DNA from: Eutreptiella sp. 'Long Island Sound 2002'
Lineage: Eukaryota; Euglenozoa; Euglenophyceae; Eutreptiales; Eutreptiaceae
Reading direction: 5' to 3'
DNA length: 64,000 nucleotides
Assembly (NCBI GenBank): GCA_964036045.1
Contig: OZ038387.1
Span: forward strand, 58,002,427 to 58,066,426
Below the pieces are notes generated by a model. That model ran no database searches, was not told the origin of the DNA, and was given only the letters and a program-made list of their open reading frames with translations. The translations under genes and the position numbers were made by a program. Every line of letters begins with the position of its first letter. Within the stretch, counting starts at the first letter, position 1. Below, one piece after another: positions 44,036-56,540 of this stretch.

Positions 44036-45100
44036 CACTCAGGGAGAACTCCCCGTCCGGCTGCAGCTGGAGTCCCAGGTAGGGGACGGAGTCCGCCGCT
44101 GGTACCCAGTACCACGGGTTTTCCAGGTGGGGGCAGAGGCGCAGCTGCAGGCCCGGGACCCCCTCCGTGGTGGCCATGGCGCACTTGCGGGGGTTGAGCT
44201 CCATGCCCATCATCCCCAGGTACGCGGCCACCGCCTCCACGCCCTCGACGAAGTGCTGCAGCGTGTGGGCCACCACCAGCAGGTCGTCGATATAGGCCTG
44301 GATGAGGCCGTGCTCCGCCCCTCCCGGCGGGCGCAGGCGGTGCCCCTGTGCCCTGAGCAGGGGCTCCAGGAGGAGCGCGTACAGCAGGGGGCTCTCGGGG
44401 TTGCCCTGCCGGACGCCGCGTAGCATGTAGACGGGCTGCGTTAGCCCGTGTGCTGTGACGATGCGCAGCCTGGCGCACGTGTGGAGGAAGAGCAGGAGGT
44501 CAATGACGTCCGGCGGCACGGAGAGGTGGCGCAGGATGAGGTGGAGGACGCCGTGTGGGGCGGTGTCGAAGGCCTTGCGGGCGTCGAAGGAGAAGACGTA
44601 GTTGGGCCTTCCCCGCTGCAGCTGCCGCTGCGCCATGAACAGCGGGGGGCCTGTGTTGGAGCCAGGGAGGGCCCCCTGCTGCCAGTCGCTGACCACTCCG
44701 TGCAATGTGAGCACCTCCGTGATGCGCTGGGTGAGGGGGCCCCTGAGCAGCTTCATGTCCAGCTGGCCCAGGGCTATGGGCCTGTAGTCGTCCAGCCTGG
44801 CAGAGCCCGGTACCTTGGGGCTGAGCCATATATGCGCGTCCCTCCAGTGCATCGGTGGCGGGGCGCCGCGGAGGATGGCCCGGTAGGAGTGGACCAGGAG
44901 CCACTGGACGGGTGCCGGGAGGGCCTTGATGAAGCGGGCCTCCACGTGGTTAGGACCTGGGGCCTTGCCATCGGCCTTGTCCAGGGCGGACTTCAGGTCC
45001 TGCATCGAGTACTGCTGGACCTGTGTCCAGGCTCCCTCAGGGACCCGGGGGACGTGGCGGCCGAGGACCGCCTGGAAACCCGGGAGGTCCAGCGAGCGTT
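44036..45100 (-). CDS. LINE B ORF2: reverse transcriptase domain
   Basis: Target-primed reverse transcriptase. Motifs in order: GKAPGPNHVEARF near 44970, DDYRPIALG near 44790, FSFDARKAFD (motif A, about 44590), RGVRQGNPESPLL (motif B, about 44410), AYIDDLL (motif C, 44295-44275) and VPYLGLQL near 44080. The catalytic YIDD is intact. Upstream of the ATG at 45005 the same frame reads back to about 45100 as RSLDLPGFQAVLGRHVP, a plausible linker, so the ATG is internal and the domain continues from the endonuclease frame by a -1 step. Confidence 0.88.
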
Positions 45101-46702
45101 GTCATACAGTTCGCGCCAGAAGGCGCGAACTGCGAACATCACGTGAGCCTCCATGAGGAGCGTTTGGGTGTTGGGAACCCGCACGTTCCAGAGGCCTGAC
45201 AGGCCTGGGGCCTCTACCTCTATGGCTCCCCGCACGGCTTTCCATCGCTGGGCGATGTCGGGGGCGTGGCGGCGCCAGAAGTCATTGATGGCGCGCTTGC
45301 GGTCTGCCGCCAGGAGGGCGCGGAGCTGGCGAATGTCCTCCTCGAGGGCGGCTGCTTGCCTCTCCAGCTCCTCCTGCAGTTGGCCCTGCGTGGTCGGGCG
45401 GAACCCGGGCGACACGCCCTGCAGTTCCTCCGTGAGCCGGAGCGCCGCCTCGGACCGGATGCCATGCCTGGCCGCGTCCGCCTGGTACGCTGCCGGGGCG
45501 CGCGCTGCCAGGGTGTCATAGCGGAGGACCGCTGCCTGGAGCTGCTTTCCGCTCTCCGGGAGGTCCCCCTCCGCCGGGTCCGTTCCCGCCGGAGACGGCT
45601 GCCGGCGTCCCACCACGCGCGCCAGGGCGTCATGCGTCGCGTGGAGGTGTTCGAACACCTTGTCCACCGCAGCCGCGGGCATGGACCCGTAGTCGTGCTG
45701 CTCTGCGGGACCCAGCCAGGGCGCCAGGGAGGGTTCATCCTGTGCGGCGGTGACCGCCGCCCACAGGCAGTGTTGGACGGGCGCGGCCTCGGCGTCGTAC
45801 GGGAGGAGGCGGCCCTCCGTGTGGCTGTAGGGGGTGGGCATCGCCGCGCGTCCCGCTGCGCTGAGGAGACCCGGCAGGGCCAGGCGGACCGGGAGGTGGT
45901 CCGAGCCGACCACCTGGGGGTGTGCCATGCCGCGAGCCCAGACGCTCTCCCGCAGGGACCACGGCAGGAGGGGCTCGTTGACCAGGAAGGTGTCCACCCT
46001 GTGCTGGGACGGGTGGAGCGTGGGGGTCATGTCCTCCTTGCCGCCTGCCGCGGCTCTTCGGAAGCCGCAGGCTTCCCAGCCCGCTCGGGAATGCTCCGTG
46101 GCCGGGTTGGCGGGGACATCCATGTAGATGTTGGTGTCGCCGGCGATGACCACCGGGTGCCTCCCGCCGAGGCTGCGTGCCGTGGCATACATTTGTATGT
46201 CGGCCCAGAACGCCGCCCGTCCCGCCCACGGGGAGCAACCTGCTTGCGGCCCGTTGACGTTGATGAGGGTGAGGCCTCCCCCGTCCGTGCGGATCTCCAG
46301 GGCCGCGGCCTTCCCGGGGACAATTTCCGTGAAGCTGAGCACCTCGTGCTCCGCCACGTACTTGCTGCTGACCGCGGTGAGGAGGCCCCCCCCTCTCGAG
46401 GTGGAGGTGGCCCCCGTCTCCGCCAGCCGGCTGCTGAAGTAGGCGGTGTACCCCTTGTCCCGGAGCGCCGCGGCCACGTGCATCTCCTGCGCCCTGGTGG
46501 CGATCCCCGTTTCCTGGAGCATGATGGCAAAGCCCCCCTCCTGGGGCAGCATGCCGGTGATGAGGTGCTCCTTGTCGGTGCAGGCCGCCGGCCCCCGGCG
46601 CCGCCGGAGTGTGTCCCGGAGGGACCGGTCTGGCGGCACGAGGCCGTTGCGCAGGTTCGACGAGAGGAGCCACAGGGCGTCGCCCGTCGTGTCCTCCTGG
46701 AG
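45101..46702 (-). CDS. LINE B ORF2: APE-type endonuclease domain
   Basis: The frame opens right after a TGA at 46705-46703 and reads DALWLLSSNLRNGL, a typical first strand of the fold, with no ATG; it may be reached by -1 frameshifting from ORF1. Motifs: LQETG (metal-binding Glu, about 46515), INVNGPQ, VIAGDTN (Asp and Asn, about 46140), HRVDTFLV, and GSDHLPV (Asp-His pair, about 45900). All key residues of the exonuclease III-like family are present, so target nicking activity is plausible. The coiled-coil-like linker to RT has many Leu, Glu and Gln residues (near 45350). Confidence 0.88.
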
Positions 46703-49700
46703 TCAGCTATCCCGCATCGGCATCGCCGCCGGGTTCGCTGGCGCCGCCAGGGCATCTGGGTGCGCCGCATCCGCTGAGCCCGTCCCCAGCGGGGCCCACA
46801 GGGGGGCCCGGGGGACCGGGGGAGCCAGGGGGGCCAGGGGGTCAGCCCCGCGGGGATGGACATGGACCCTGGTGGGGCCGCACCGCCGGCCCCCGGGGCC
46901 GCTCCGGGTGCCTCCTCACCTCCATCTGCGTGGTCGGCTGCCTGGGGCGGGGGGCGCCGGGTGTACGGGGCGTGCCACGGGGACCTCCGTGCCCTCCCCT
47001 GCAGGATGTTGGCGGCCGCCTCCTTGTCGTCCGCCGGGGCCGCAGCGTGCACCGCGTGCCACGCCAGGTGTTCCAGCATTGCCCCGCTGGTGTAGTACTT
47101 GTCCGCACACAGGGGGCATTTCCTCGGCTCCGTGGCCCCTCGCGCCGGGGGGAGCTGCACCGACTTCCGAATGGCGCCCTCCGCCGCTGGTTCGAAGGGC
47201 AGGTTGGCCAGCGGCACCGTGTGTGGTGCCAGCGTGCGGCCCGGGGCCGCCGCATCGAGGGCTCGCGTCGCGGGCGCGGGCCCGAGGCCTCGGGCGGCAT
47301 CGCGCTGCGCGTCCGCTTGCAGCCACGTTTGCCAGTGCGTGGAGCCGATTTGGCGGTCGGGTTTGCCCCTCCATCGCAGGTCGTGGAAGGCCTGTAGCCA
47401 GTGGTACACCGTGGTCGGGACCGCCAGCTGGAGCTCCAGGTCGGCGGGCCGCGCCGCTGCCGGCCACACTCCCGGCCTCGCCGCCCGGGCGTTGTCCTTC
47501 AGCCTGACCTGGAGCAGGAGGGCGTGGTGTTCGCCCTCCCGCAGCGCCTTGATGATCATGCGGGTGCAGTCTGCCACGCGGATCACGGCTTCGGGCCCCG
47601 GCAGGCGTTCGGGGTCGCAGACGACGATGTGCGCATCTGCCGGGCTGAACATGCAGACCACCCACTGTGGGTTCTGCTGTCCCCGCTGGGCCACCGCCAG
47701 GGTAGCCGCTGGGCGGGCGTGCGTGATGGGCCCCGCGTGGAGGTCCGGGACGTCCGTGGCTCTGATGGTGTCTCCCTGCCACGCGGCCCGTAGATGCTCC
47801 TCCTCGTCGGGGCTCCACACCAGTGTGGGGGGGTTGACCCACCCCGGTTCCTGCCTCTTGTTGGGGGCGCTGACAGTGTGTAGCAGGACCGCCAGCGGCC
47901 AGGGGTCCGCCGACATATAGTAGGCCTGGGTGGGCCCCTGTCGCCAGTCGACGTGGGGCAGGGGCGGGAAAGCCCCCTGCCTGGCGGTGCTGTGCCAGAC
48001 CGTCCATCGGCCTCCGGCCAGGACGTGCAACCGGTACCCTCCGGCGCGGCCGTGTATGATGGCTTGGTAGCCTGCCGTCTGCAGTACCAGTGCCTCCCCC
48101 TGCTTAGGCCCGGGCGGGGGTGCGCCATCGCCCGCACCCCAGACGCGGGTGCGCCCGCGGAGTGTGGCATGCCACGGGTCTGGTGCATCGCGCTGGGGCC
48201 CTTGTATGCATCCCGCAATTTGCGCCGGGCCGTGGTGGTGGACGAAGCTCTCCCCGCCGTCTGCCAGTAAAGCCGCCGCTACGACGTATAGTTGCTCCGC
48301 CGTGAGGGGTGCCGTCGGCTCGTGCGTAGCGGCAGGCCGTCGGGGCCGCGTGTCGCGGCAGGGGACGTGGGGCAGCAGTTGCGCCGGCCACGCCGCCACT
48401 GGACCCATGGTGACGGCCGCGACCGCGGACGCCAGCGCCGTGCGGTCCGTGGGTCTGTACTGCCGGAGTCCCGTGGTATCTCGGGTGAGGTGCCTGCAGG
48501 CTGCCATCCAGGCCACCGCTCCGCAGTTCGTGCAGTCCGGTTCGGCACCACTCGCATCGTCGCCTCCCCTTTGCTGTACCCTGGTGGCGGTGTCGAGCGG
48601 GGGGCCCCGCTGTAGTGCCTCCGGGCCCTGCCCCGGCGGGAGGGCGGGCGGGATTGGCTGCGGGTAGTTTTGCGCGCCTCGGCGCTCCGGGTGCGTGTGG
48701 TACGGGTTTTGCAGGCGGTGTTCCGGGGCTGCCCGTGGCTGGAGGAGGAGTTGGTGCAGGTACCAGTGGCCCTCCGCGGTGGACGGATTGGGGAGCGTTA
48801 GCCACTGTTCCACCACGCCTCCTGGGTGCGCGGCCTCGACGCGGCGCTGCAACCCCAGGCGGCCTAGGCGGTTGGACGTGCCCGCGGGTGGGATGTGTGC
48901 TTGCGGGTAGAGCACCCGCAGCGGCTCCAGCGCCAGGTCCAGCACTTCGTCGTTGAGCTGCTTCGTGAGGGCCGACGCCCTGTGTAGGGCGTGGAGGACC
49001 CCGGTCGTGGGGGCCGTGAGCTGTTCGAGCACCGGTCCCGGCGGGTACCGCGTACCCGGGTTCGTTAGCCACTCCCTGGTGTGGCTCAGTACGGCCTTCC
49101 ACACGTTCCTTGTAAAGGCGTGCTGGGGGGCCAATGAGGGGACCATCCGTAGGAGGCGGTGGCACGCCGGCGGCGATCGCATGGGCTGTGGGGCGGCCGC
49201 CGTGATCCACCTGCACGCCGTGCCGGGCACGATCGCCCCCCATTCCACGGTCCCCATGCCCTCGGCATGGATCAGCGCCTGGCCTTGGACCATGGGGAAA
49301 TAGGGGCTCGAGCGCCCCTTCCCTTCCTTCCACCGTACCCAGGCGGCTCCCGCCTGCAGGCTGCGGAGCAGGGCCACGCCGGGGAGGAGCGGCTGCGGGA
49401 AAGCCCCCTTGTTGGCCTGGGTGGCGTGGGCCAAGGTGCCCATGGGCAAGTACCACAACTGGAGGGTCCAGGGGCCCGGCAGTGGTTGCGCCACCCCTGC
49501 GTCCCATCGCCACTCGGAGTCTGGCGGGGTGGCCGGGACCGTGCCCGTCTGCAGGAAGTGGCGCGTCTGCTTGTCGGGGTGCCGTTGGAGGGTTGCCGCG
49601 AGGCTGAGCCCCTCTGCCGCTGGTGCCACCGGGAGGCCGCCCCGGGGCCTGCGCCAGGGGTATTCCTGGTCGGCCGGCCAGGTGTGGAGGTCCCAGGCGA

Positions 49701-50502
49701 TGTCCTCCGCGGTCCCTGTGGGGGCGTCCTCTGGTGCCAGGTGCCACATGACGGCGAGCACCGCCCATGTGGAAAAGGGCCACGCCCGCGGGGGGGTGTA
49801 CACCTGGATGGTCCACTGTGGGCACGCCCGCCGCACGCGGGACGCGTGGAGCACCCCTCGGACCATGTCTGCCGCCAGGACCAGCACCATTCCCGAGGGA
49901 TCCACAATGATCTCCTCTGCGGGTCCACCGTGGCGGCCCCGGGTGTGCAAGGCCACTGCCGCCTGTCCCGCGTGGGTGACTCGGTCGACGGCCTCCTGGA
50001 TGTTCACGCTGCCGCGCGCGGTCTCATCCAGGATCCAGCCCTGCGTCACCCCGTAGCGTAGGGCGGCGCGTGCGGCCGCGGGTTTCACCTCGGGTAACGC
50101 TCCGTCATCGGCATCGGGCTGGGGGTGGTGTTTGGGGCACCGGCCTTCGCCGGTGCAATGGCCGCGTTTCCACGCGGGGCAGATCGCGGGTACGCTGCCC
50201 GCCGGCGGCGCAGGCTCCGCGGGCGCGTCTCCCGTGGGGGGCTCCGGCAATGCCTCCAGGTCGGAGTCTGTGCCCGCGTCCCCTTGTGGGGGGTCTCCTT
50301 CGCCGTCTCTGAGTCCCAGCGCCCTGATGACCTCGTGTGCTTCGTCCAGCGTCCGAGATCGGGGGCGTGTCTTGCGTGGTGCCGCGGGTTCCGCCATTGC
50401 TATGTCGCTGTGTCTAAGAGCAGGGGGCGGGGTGCGGATGTCCCGTGGCTGGTGCGTTGGTGCGTTGGTGCGTTGCTCGGTGTGGGGGTGGTGGATGGGC
50501 AT
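46700..50502 (-). CDS. LINE B ORF1: zinc-finger protein with possible cysteine-peptidase-like region
   Basis: ATG candidates are 50502 (created inside the last 212-bp monomer) and 50397 (MAEPAAPRKT). Numbering from 50502: a CCCH finger C108-X7-C116-X5-C122-X3-H126; a 500-residue globular region; at 659-672 NCGAVAWMAACRHL, resembling the Cys box of C19 (USP) peptidases; at 811-840 YQAIIHG, GGYRLHV and GRWTVWHSTA, resembling the C19 His box; then TQAYYM. The aligned nucleophile would be Ala664, so the fold may be inactive unless Cys660 serves. A C2H2 finger lies at 1129-1149 (C-X2-C-X12-H-X3-H). The frame runs on past the endonuclease start as GC-rich shadow. Confidence 0.65.
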
Positions 50503-53500
50503 CCCCGGGGGGGCGCCTTCCAGTGTTGCGAGGGGCGTCCGGTGTTAGGCGCTGTCCCTCTCCCGGTCGCCCGTCCTCCGGAGCGGGCAGCCAGGGTTCC
50601 GCGACCCGTGTGTCCCGGGTGCGGTCGATGCGGACGTGCGGGCCGGCCCAGCACCGGCCCACCAGCGTGCGCCCTTGCGGGCCGGCGTTGCTCGCTGTGG
50701 GGGTGGCGGAAGGGCGTCCCCGGGGGGAGTGCCTTCCACCGTTGTGGGGGGCGCCTGGTGTCAGGCGCTGTCCCTCCCCCGGTCGCTCGTCCTCCGGAGC
50801 GGGCAGCCAGGGTTCTGCGACCCGTGTGTCCCGGGTGCGGTCGATGCGGGCGTGTGGACCCAGCACCGGCCCCACAGCGTGCGCCCTTGCGGGCCGGCGT
50901 TGCTCGCTGTGGGGGTGGCGGAAGGGCGTCCCCGGGGGGGCCGCCTTCCACCGTTGTGAGGGGCGCCTGGTGTCAGGCGCTGTCCCTTCCCCGGTCGCTC
51001 GTCCTCCAGACCCCGCAGCCAGGGTTCCGCGACCCGTGTGTCCCGGGTGCGGTCGATGCGGGCATGTGGACCCAGCACCGGCCCCACAGCGTGCGCCCTT
51101 GCGGGCCGGCGTTGCTCGCTGTGGGGGTGGCGGAAGGGCGTCCCCGGGGGGGGTGCCTTCCACCGTTGTGAGGGGCGCCTGGTGTCAGGCGCTGTCCCCC
51201 CCCCGGCCGTGCTCGTCCTTCGTAGCGTGCAGCCAGGGTTCCGCGACCCGAGTGTCCCGGGCGCGGTCGATGCGGGCGTGTGGACCCAGCACCGGTCCCA
51301 CAGCGTGCGTCCTTGCCGGCCGACACTGCTCGCTGTGGGGGTGGCGGAATGGCGTCCCCGGGGGGGGTGCCTTCCAACGTTGTGAGGGGCGCCTGGTGTC
51401 AGGCGCTGTCCCTTCCCCGGCCGCTCGTCCTCCGGAGCGTGCAGCCAGGGTTCCGCGACCCGCGTGTCCCGGGTGCGGTCGATGCGGGCGTGTGGACCCA
51501 GCACCGGCCCCACAGCGTGTGTGCCCTTGCGGGCCGGCGTTGCTCGCTGTGGGGGTGGCGGAAGGGCGTCCCCGGGGGGGGCTGCCTTCCACCGTTGTGA
51601 GGGGCGCCTGGTGTCAGGCGCTGTCCCTTCCCGAGCCGCTCGTCCTCCGGAGCGTGCAGCCAGGGTTCCGCGACCCGCGTGTCCCGGGCGCGGTCGATGC
51701 GGGAGTGCGGACCCAGCACCGGCCCCACAGCGTGCGCCCTTGCGGGCCAACGCTGCTCGCTGTGGGGGTGGCGGAAGGGCGTCCCCAGGGGGGGCGCCTT
51801 CCACCGTTGTGAGGGGCGCCTGGTGTCAGGCGCTGTCCCCTCCCCGGCCGCTCGTCCCCCGGAGCGTGCAGCCAGGGTTCTGCGACCCGTGTGTTCCGGG
51901 TGCGGTCGATGCGGGCGTGTGGACCCACAACCGGCCCCACAGCGTGCGCCCTTGCGGGCCGGCGTTGCTCGCTGTGGGGGTGGCGGAAGGGCGTCCCCGG
52001 GGGGGGTGCCTTCCACCGTTGTGAGGGGCGCCTGGTGTCAGGCGCTGTCCCTCATCCGGCCGCTCGTCCTCCGGAGCGTGCAGCCAGGGTTGGGTTCCGC
52101 GACCCGCGTGTCCCGGGCGCGGTCGATGCGGGCGTGTGGACCCAGCACCGGCCTCACAGCGTGCGCCCTTGCGGGCCGGCGTTGCTCGCTGTGGGGGTGG
52201 CGGAAGGGCGTCCCCGGGGGGGGTGCCTTCCACCGTTGTGAGAAGCGCCTGGTGTCAGGCGCTGTCCCTCCCCCGGCCGCTCTTCCTCCGGAGCGTGCAG
52301 CCAGGGTTCCGCGACCCGCGTGTCCCGGGCGCGGTCGATGCGGGCGTGTGGACCCAGCACCGGCCCCACAGCGTGCGCCCTCGCGGGCCGGCGTTGCTCG
52401 CTGTGGGGGTGGCGGAGAGGCGTCCCCGGGGGGGGTGCCTTCCACCGTTGTGAGGGGCGCCTGGTGTCAGGCGCTGTCCCTCCCCCGGCCGCTCGTCCTT
52501 CGGAGCGTGCAGCCGGGGTTCTGCGACCCGTGTGTCCCGGGTGCGGTCGATGCGGGCGTGTGGGCCCAGCACCGGCCCCGCAGCGTGCGCCCTTGTGGGC
52601 CGGCGTTGCTCGCTGTGGGGGTGGCGGAAGGGCGTCCCCGGGGGGGGTGCCTTCCACCGTTGTGAGGGGCGCCCGGTGTCAGGCGCTGTCCCTTCCCCGG
52701 CCGCTCGTCCTCCGGAGCGTGCAGCCAGGGTTCCGCGACCCGTGTGTCCCGGGTGCGGTCGATGCGGGCGTGTGGACCCAGCACCGGCCCCACAGCGTGC
52801 GCCCTTGCGGGCCGGCGTTGCTCGCTGTGGGGTCGGCGGAAGGGCGTCCCCGGGGGGGGTGCCTTCCACTGTTGTGAGGGGTGCCTGGTGTCAGGCGCTG
52901 TCCCTCCCCCGGCCGCTCGTCCTCCGGAGCGTGCAGCCAGGGTTCCGCGACCCGTGTGTCCCGGGTGCGGTCGATGCGGGCCTGTGGACCCAGCACCGGC
53001 CCCACAGCGTGCGCCCTTGCGGGCCGGCGTTGCCCGCTGTGGGGGTGGCGGAAGGGCGTCCCCGGGGGGGGTGCCTTCCACCGTTGTGAGGGGCGCCTGG
53101 TGTCAGGCGCTGTACCTCCCCCGGCCGCTCGTCCTCTGGAGCGTGCAGCCAGGGTTCCGCGACACGCGTGTCCCGGGCGCGGTCGATGCGGGCGTGTGGA
53201 CCCAGCACCAGCCCCACAGCGTGCGCCCTTGCGGGCCGGCGTTGCTCGCTGTGGGGGTGGCGGAAGGGCGTCCCCGGGGGGGGTGTCTTCCACCGTTGTG
53301 AGGGGCGCCTGGTGTCAGGCGCTGTCCCTCCCCCGGCCGCTCGTCCTCCGGAGCGTGCAGCCAGGGTTCCGCGACCCGCGTGTCCCGGGTGCGGCCGATG
53401 CGGGCGTGTGGACCCAGCACCGGCCCCACAGCGTGCGCCCTTGCGGGCCGGCGTTGCTCGCTGCGGGGGTGGCGGAGGGGCGTCCCCGGGGGGGGTGCCT

Positions 53501-56500
53501 TCCACCGTTGTGAGGGGCGCCTGGTGTCAGGCGCTGTCCCTCATCCGGCCGCTCGTCCTCCGGAGCGTGCAGCCAGGGTTGGGTTCCGCGACCCGCGTGT
53601 CCCGGGCGCGGTTGATGCGGGCGTGTGGACCCAGCACCGGCCTCACAGCGTGCGCCCTTGCGGGCCGGCGTTGCTCGCTGTGGGGGTGGCGGAAGGGCGT
53701 CCCCGGGGGGGGTGCCTTCCACCGTTGTGAGAAGCGCCTGGTGTCAGGCGCTGTCCCTCCCCCGGCCGCTCGTCCTCCGGAGCGTGCAGCCAGGGTTCCG
53801 CGACCCGCGTGTCCCGGGCGCGGTCGATGCGGGCGTGTGGACCCAGCACCGGCCCCACAGCGTGCGCCCTCGCGGGCCGGCGTTGCTCGCTGTGGGGGTG
53901 GCGGAGAGGCGTCCCCGGGGGGGGTGCCTTCCACCGTTGTGAGGGGCGCCTGGTGTCAGGCGCTGTCCCTCCCCCGGCCGCTCGTCCTTCGGAGCGTGCA
54001 GCCGGGGTTCTGCGACCCGTGTGTCCCGGGTGCGGTCGATGCGGGCGTGTGGGCCCAGCACCGGCCCCGCAGCGTGCGCCCTTGTGGGCCGGCGTTGCTC
54101 GCTGTGGGGGTGGCGGAAGGGCGTCCCCGGGGGGGGTGCCTTCCACCGTTGTGAGGGGCGCCCGGTGTCAGGCGCTGTCCCTTCCCCGGCCGCTCGTCCT
54201 CCGGAGCGTGCAGCCAGGGTTCCGCGACCCGTGTGTCCCGGGTGCGGTCGATGCGGGCGTGTGGACCCAGCACCGGCCCCACAGCGTGCGCCCTTGCGGG
54301 CCGGCGTTGCTCGCTGTGGGGTCGGCGGAAGGGCGTCCCCGGGGGGGGTGCCTTCCACTGTTGTGAGGGGTGCCTGGTGTCAGGCGCTGTCCCTCCCCCG
54401 GCCGCTCGTCCTCCGGAGCGTGCAGCCAGGGTTCCGCGACCCGTGTGTCCCGGGTGCGGTCGATGCGGGCCTGTGGACCCAGCACCGGCCCCACAGCGTG
54501 CGCCCTTGCGGGCCGGCGTTGCCCGCTGTGGGGGTGGCGGAAGGGCGTCCCCGGGGGGGGTGCCTTCCACCGTTGTGAGGGGCGCCTGGTGTCAGGCGCT
54601 GTACCTCCCCCGGCCGCTCGTCCTCTGGAGCGTGCAGCCAGGGTTCCGCGACACGCGTGTCCCGGGCGCGGTCGATGCGGGCGTGTGGACCCAGCACCAG
54701 CCCCACAGCGTGCGCCCTTGCGGGCCGGCGTTGCTCGCTGTGGGGGTGGCGGAAGGGCGTCCCCGGGGGGGGTGTCTTCCACCGTTGTGAGGGGCTCCTG
54801 GTGTCAGGCGCTGTCCCTCCCCCGGCCGCTCGTCCTCCGGAGCGTGCAGCCAGGGTTCCGCGACCCGCGTGTCCCGGGTGCGGCCGATGCGGGCGTGTGG
54901 ACCCAGCACCGGCCCCACAGCGTGCGCCCTTGCGGGCCGGCGTTGCTCGCTGCGGGGGTGGCGGAGGGGCGTCCCCGGGGGGGGTGCCTTCCACCGTTGT
55001 GAGGGGCGCCTGGTGTCAGGCGCTGTCCCTCCCCCGGCCGCTCGTCCTCCGGAGCGTGCAGCCAGGGTTCCGCGACCCGTGTGTCCCGGGTGCGGTCCAT
55101 GCGGGCGTGTGGACCCAGCACCGGCCCCACAGCGTGCGCCCTTGCGGGCCGGCGTTGCTCGCTGTGGGGGTGGCGGAAGGGCGTCCCCGGGAGGGGGTGC
55201 CTTCCACCATTGTGAGGGGCGCTTGGTGTCAGGCGCTGTCCCTCCCCCGGCCGCTCGTCCTCTGGAGCGTGCAGCCAGAATTCCGCGACCCGTGTGTCCC
55301 GGGTGCGGTCGATGCGGGCGTGTGGACCCAGCACCAGCCCCACGGCGTGCGCCCTTGCGGGCCGGCGTTGCTCGCTGTGGGGGTGGCGGAGGGGCGTCCC
55401 CGGGGGGGGTGTCTTCCACCGTTGTGAGGGGCGCCTGGTGTCAGGCGCTGTCCCTCCCCCGGCCGCTCGTCCTCCGGAGCGTGCAGCCAGGGTTCCGCGA
55501 CCCGTGTGTCCCCGGTGCGGTCGATGCGGGCGTGTGGACCCGGCACCGGCCCCACAGCGTGCGCCCTTGCGGGCCAGCGTTGCTCGCTGTGGGGGTGGCG
55601 GAAGGGCGTCCCCGGGGGGGGTGCCTTCCACCGTTGTGAGGGGCGCTTGGTGTCAGGCGCTGTCCCTCCCCCGGCCGCTCGTCCTCCGGAGCGTGCAGCC
55701 AGGGTTCCGCGACCCGTGTGTCCCGGGTGCGGTCGATGCGGGCGTGTGGACCCAGCACCAGCCCCACAGCGTGCGCCCTTGCGGGCCGGCGTTGCTCGCT
55801 GTGGGGGTGGCAGAAGGGCGTCCCCGGGGGGGGTGCCTTCCACCGTTGTGAGGGGCGCTTGGTGTCAGGCGCTGTCCCTCCCCCGGCCGCTCGTCCTCCG
55901 GAGCGTGCAGCCAGGGTTCCGCGACCCGTGTGTCCCGGGTGCGGTCGATGCGGGCGTGTGGACCCAGCACCGGCCCCACAGCGTGCGCCCTTGCGGGCCG
56001 GCGTTGCTCGCTGTGGGGGTGGCGGAAGGGCGTCCCCGGGGGGGGTGCCTTCCACCGTTGTGAGGGGCGCTTGGTGTCAGGCGCTGTCCCTCCCCCGGCC
56101 GCTCGTCCTCCGGAGCGTGCAGCCAGGGTTCCGCGACCCGTGTGTCCCGGGTGCGGTCGATGCGGGCGTGTGGACCCAGCACCGGCCCCACAGCGTGCGC
56201 CCTTGCGGGCCGGCGTTGCTCGCTGTGGGGGTGGCGGAAGTGCGTCCCCGGGGGGGGCTGCCTTCCACCGTTGTGAGGGGCGCTTGGGGCCAGGCGCTGT
56301 CCCTCCCCCGGCCGCCCGTCCTCCGGAGCGTGCAGCCAGGGTTCCGCGACACGCGTGTCCCGGGCGCGGTCGGTGTGGGCGTGGGGACCCAGCACCGGCC
56401 CCACAGCGTGCGCTCTTGCGGGCCGGCGTTGCCCGCTGTGGGGGTGGCGGGAGGGCGTCCCCGGGGGGGGTGCCTTCCACCATGGTGAGGGGCGCTTGGG

Positions 56501-56540
56501 GTCAGGCGCTGTCCCTCTCCCGTCTGCCCGCCCACTGCCG
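50470..56540 (-). repeat. 212-bp tandem monomer array, about 28 copies, upstream of LINE B ORF1
   Basis: Units carry GTGTCAGGCGCTGTCCC and recur every 212 bp. The ORF1-proximal unit is degenerate (50470-50530), and the ORF1 ATG at 50502 arose in it by an ACG-to-ATG change. The array lies between the element's 5' leader and ORF1, the position of the promoter monomers of mouse L1. Long open frames on both strands across it are repeat artefacts; with a unit not divisible by three, each runs about three units. Confidence 0.93.
52020..54997. repeat. 1,489-bp higher-order duplication within the monomer array
   Basis: Seven monomers (seven times 212, plus a 5-bp insertion) at 52020-53508 are repeated at 53509-54997 almost without change. 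Private variants recur at exactly 1,489 bp: the GTTGGGTTCC insertion (52088, 53577) and GGTCGGCGGA (52831, 54320). The near-identity shows a recent block duplication. Confidence 0.9.

Noticed and set aside
41188-44478. Single 1,096-codon protein starting at 44478
   Set aside because: The first 145 or so codons are the RT domain read in the wrong frame; real similarity begins near 44035.
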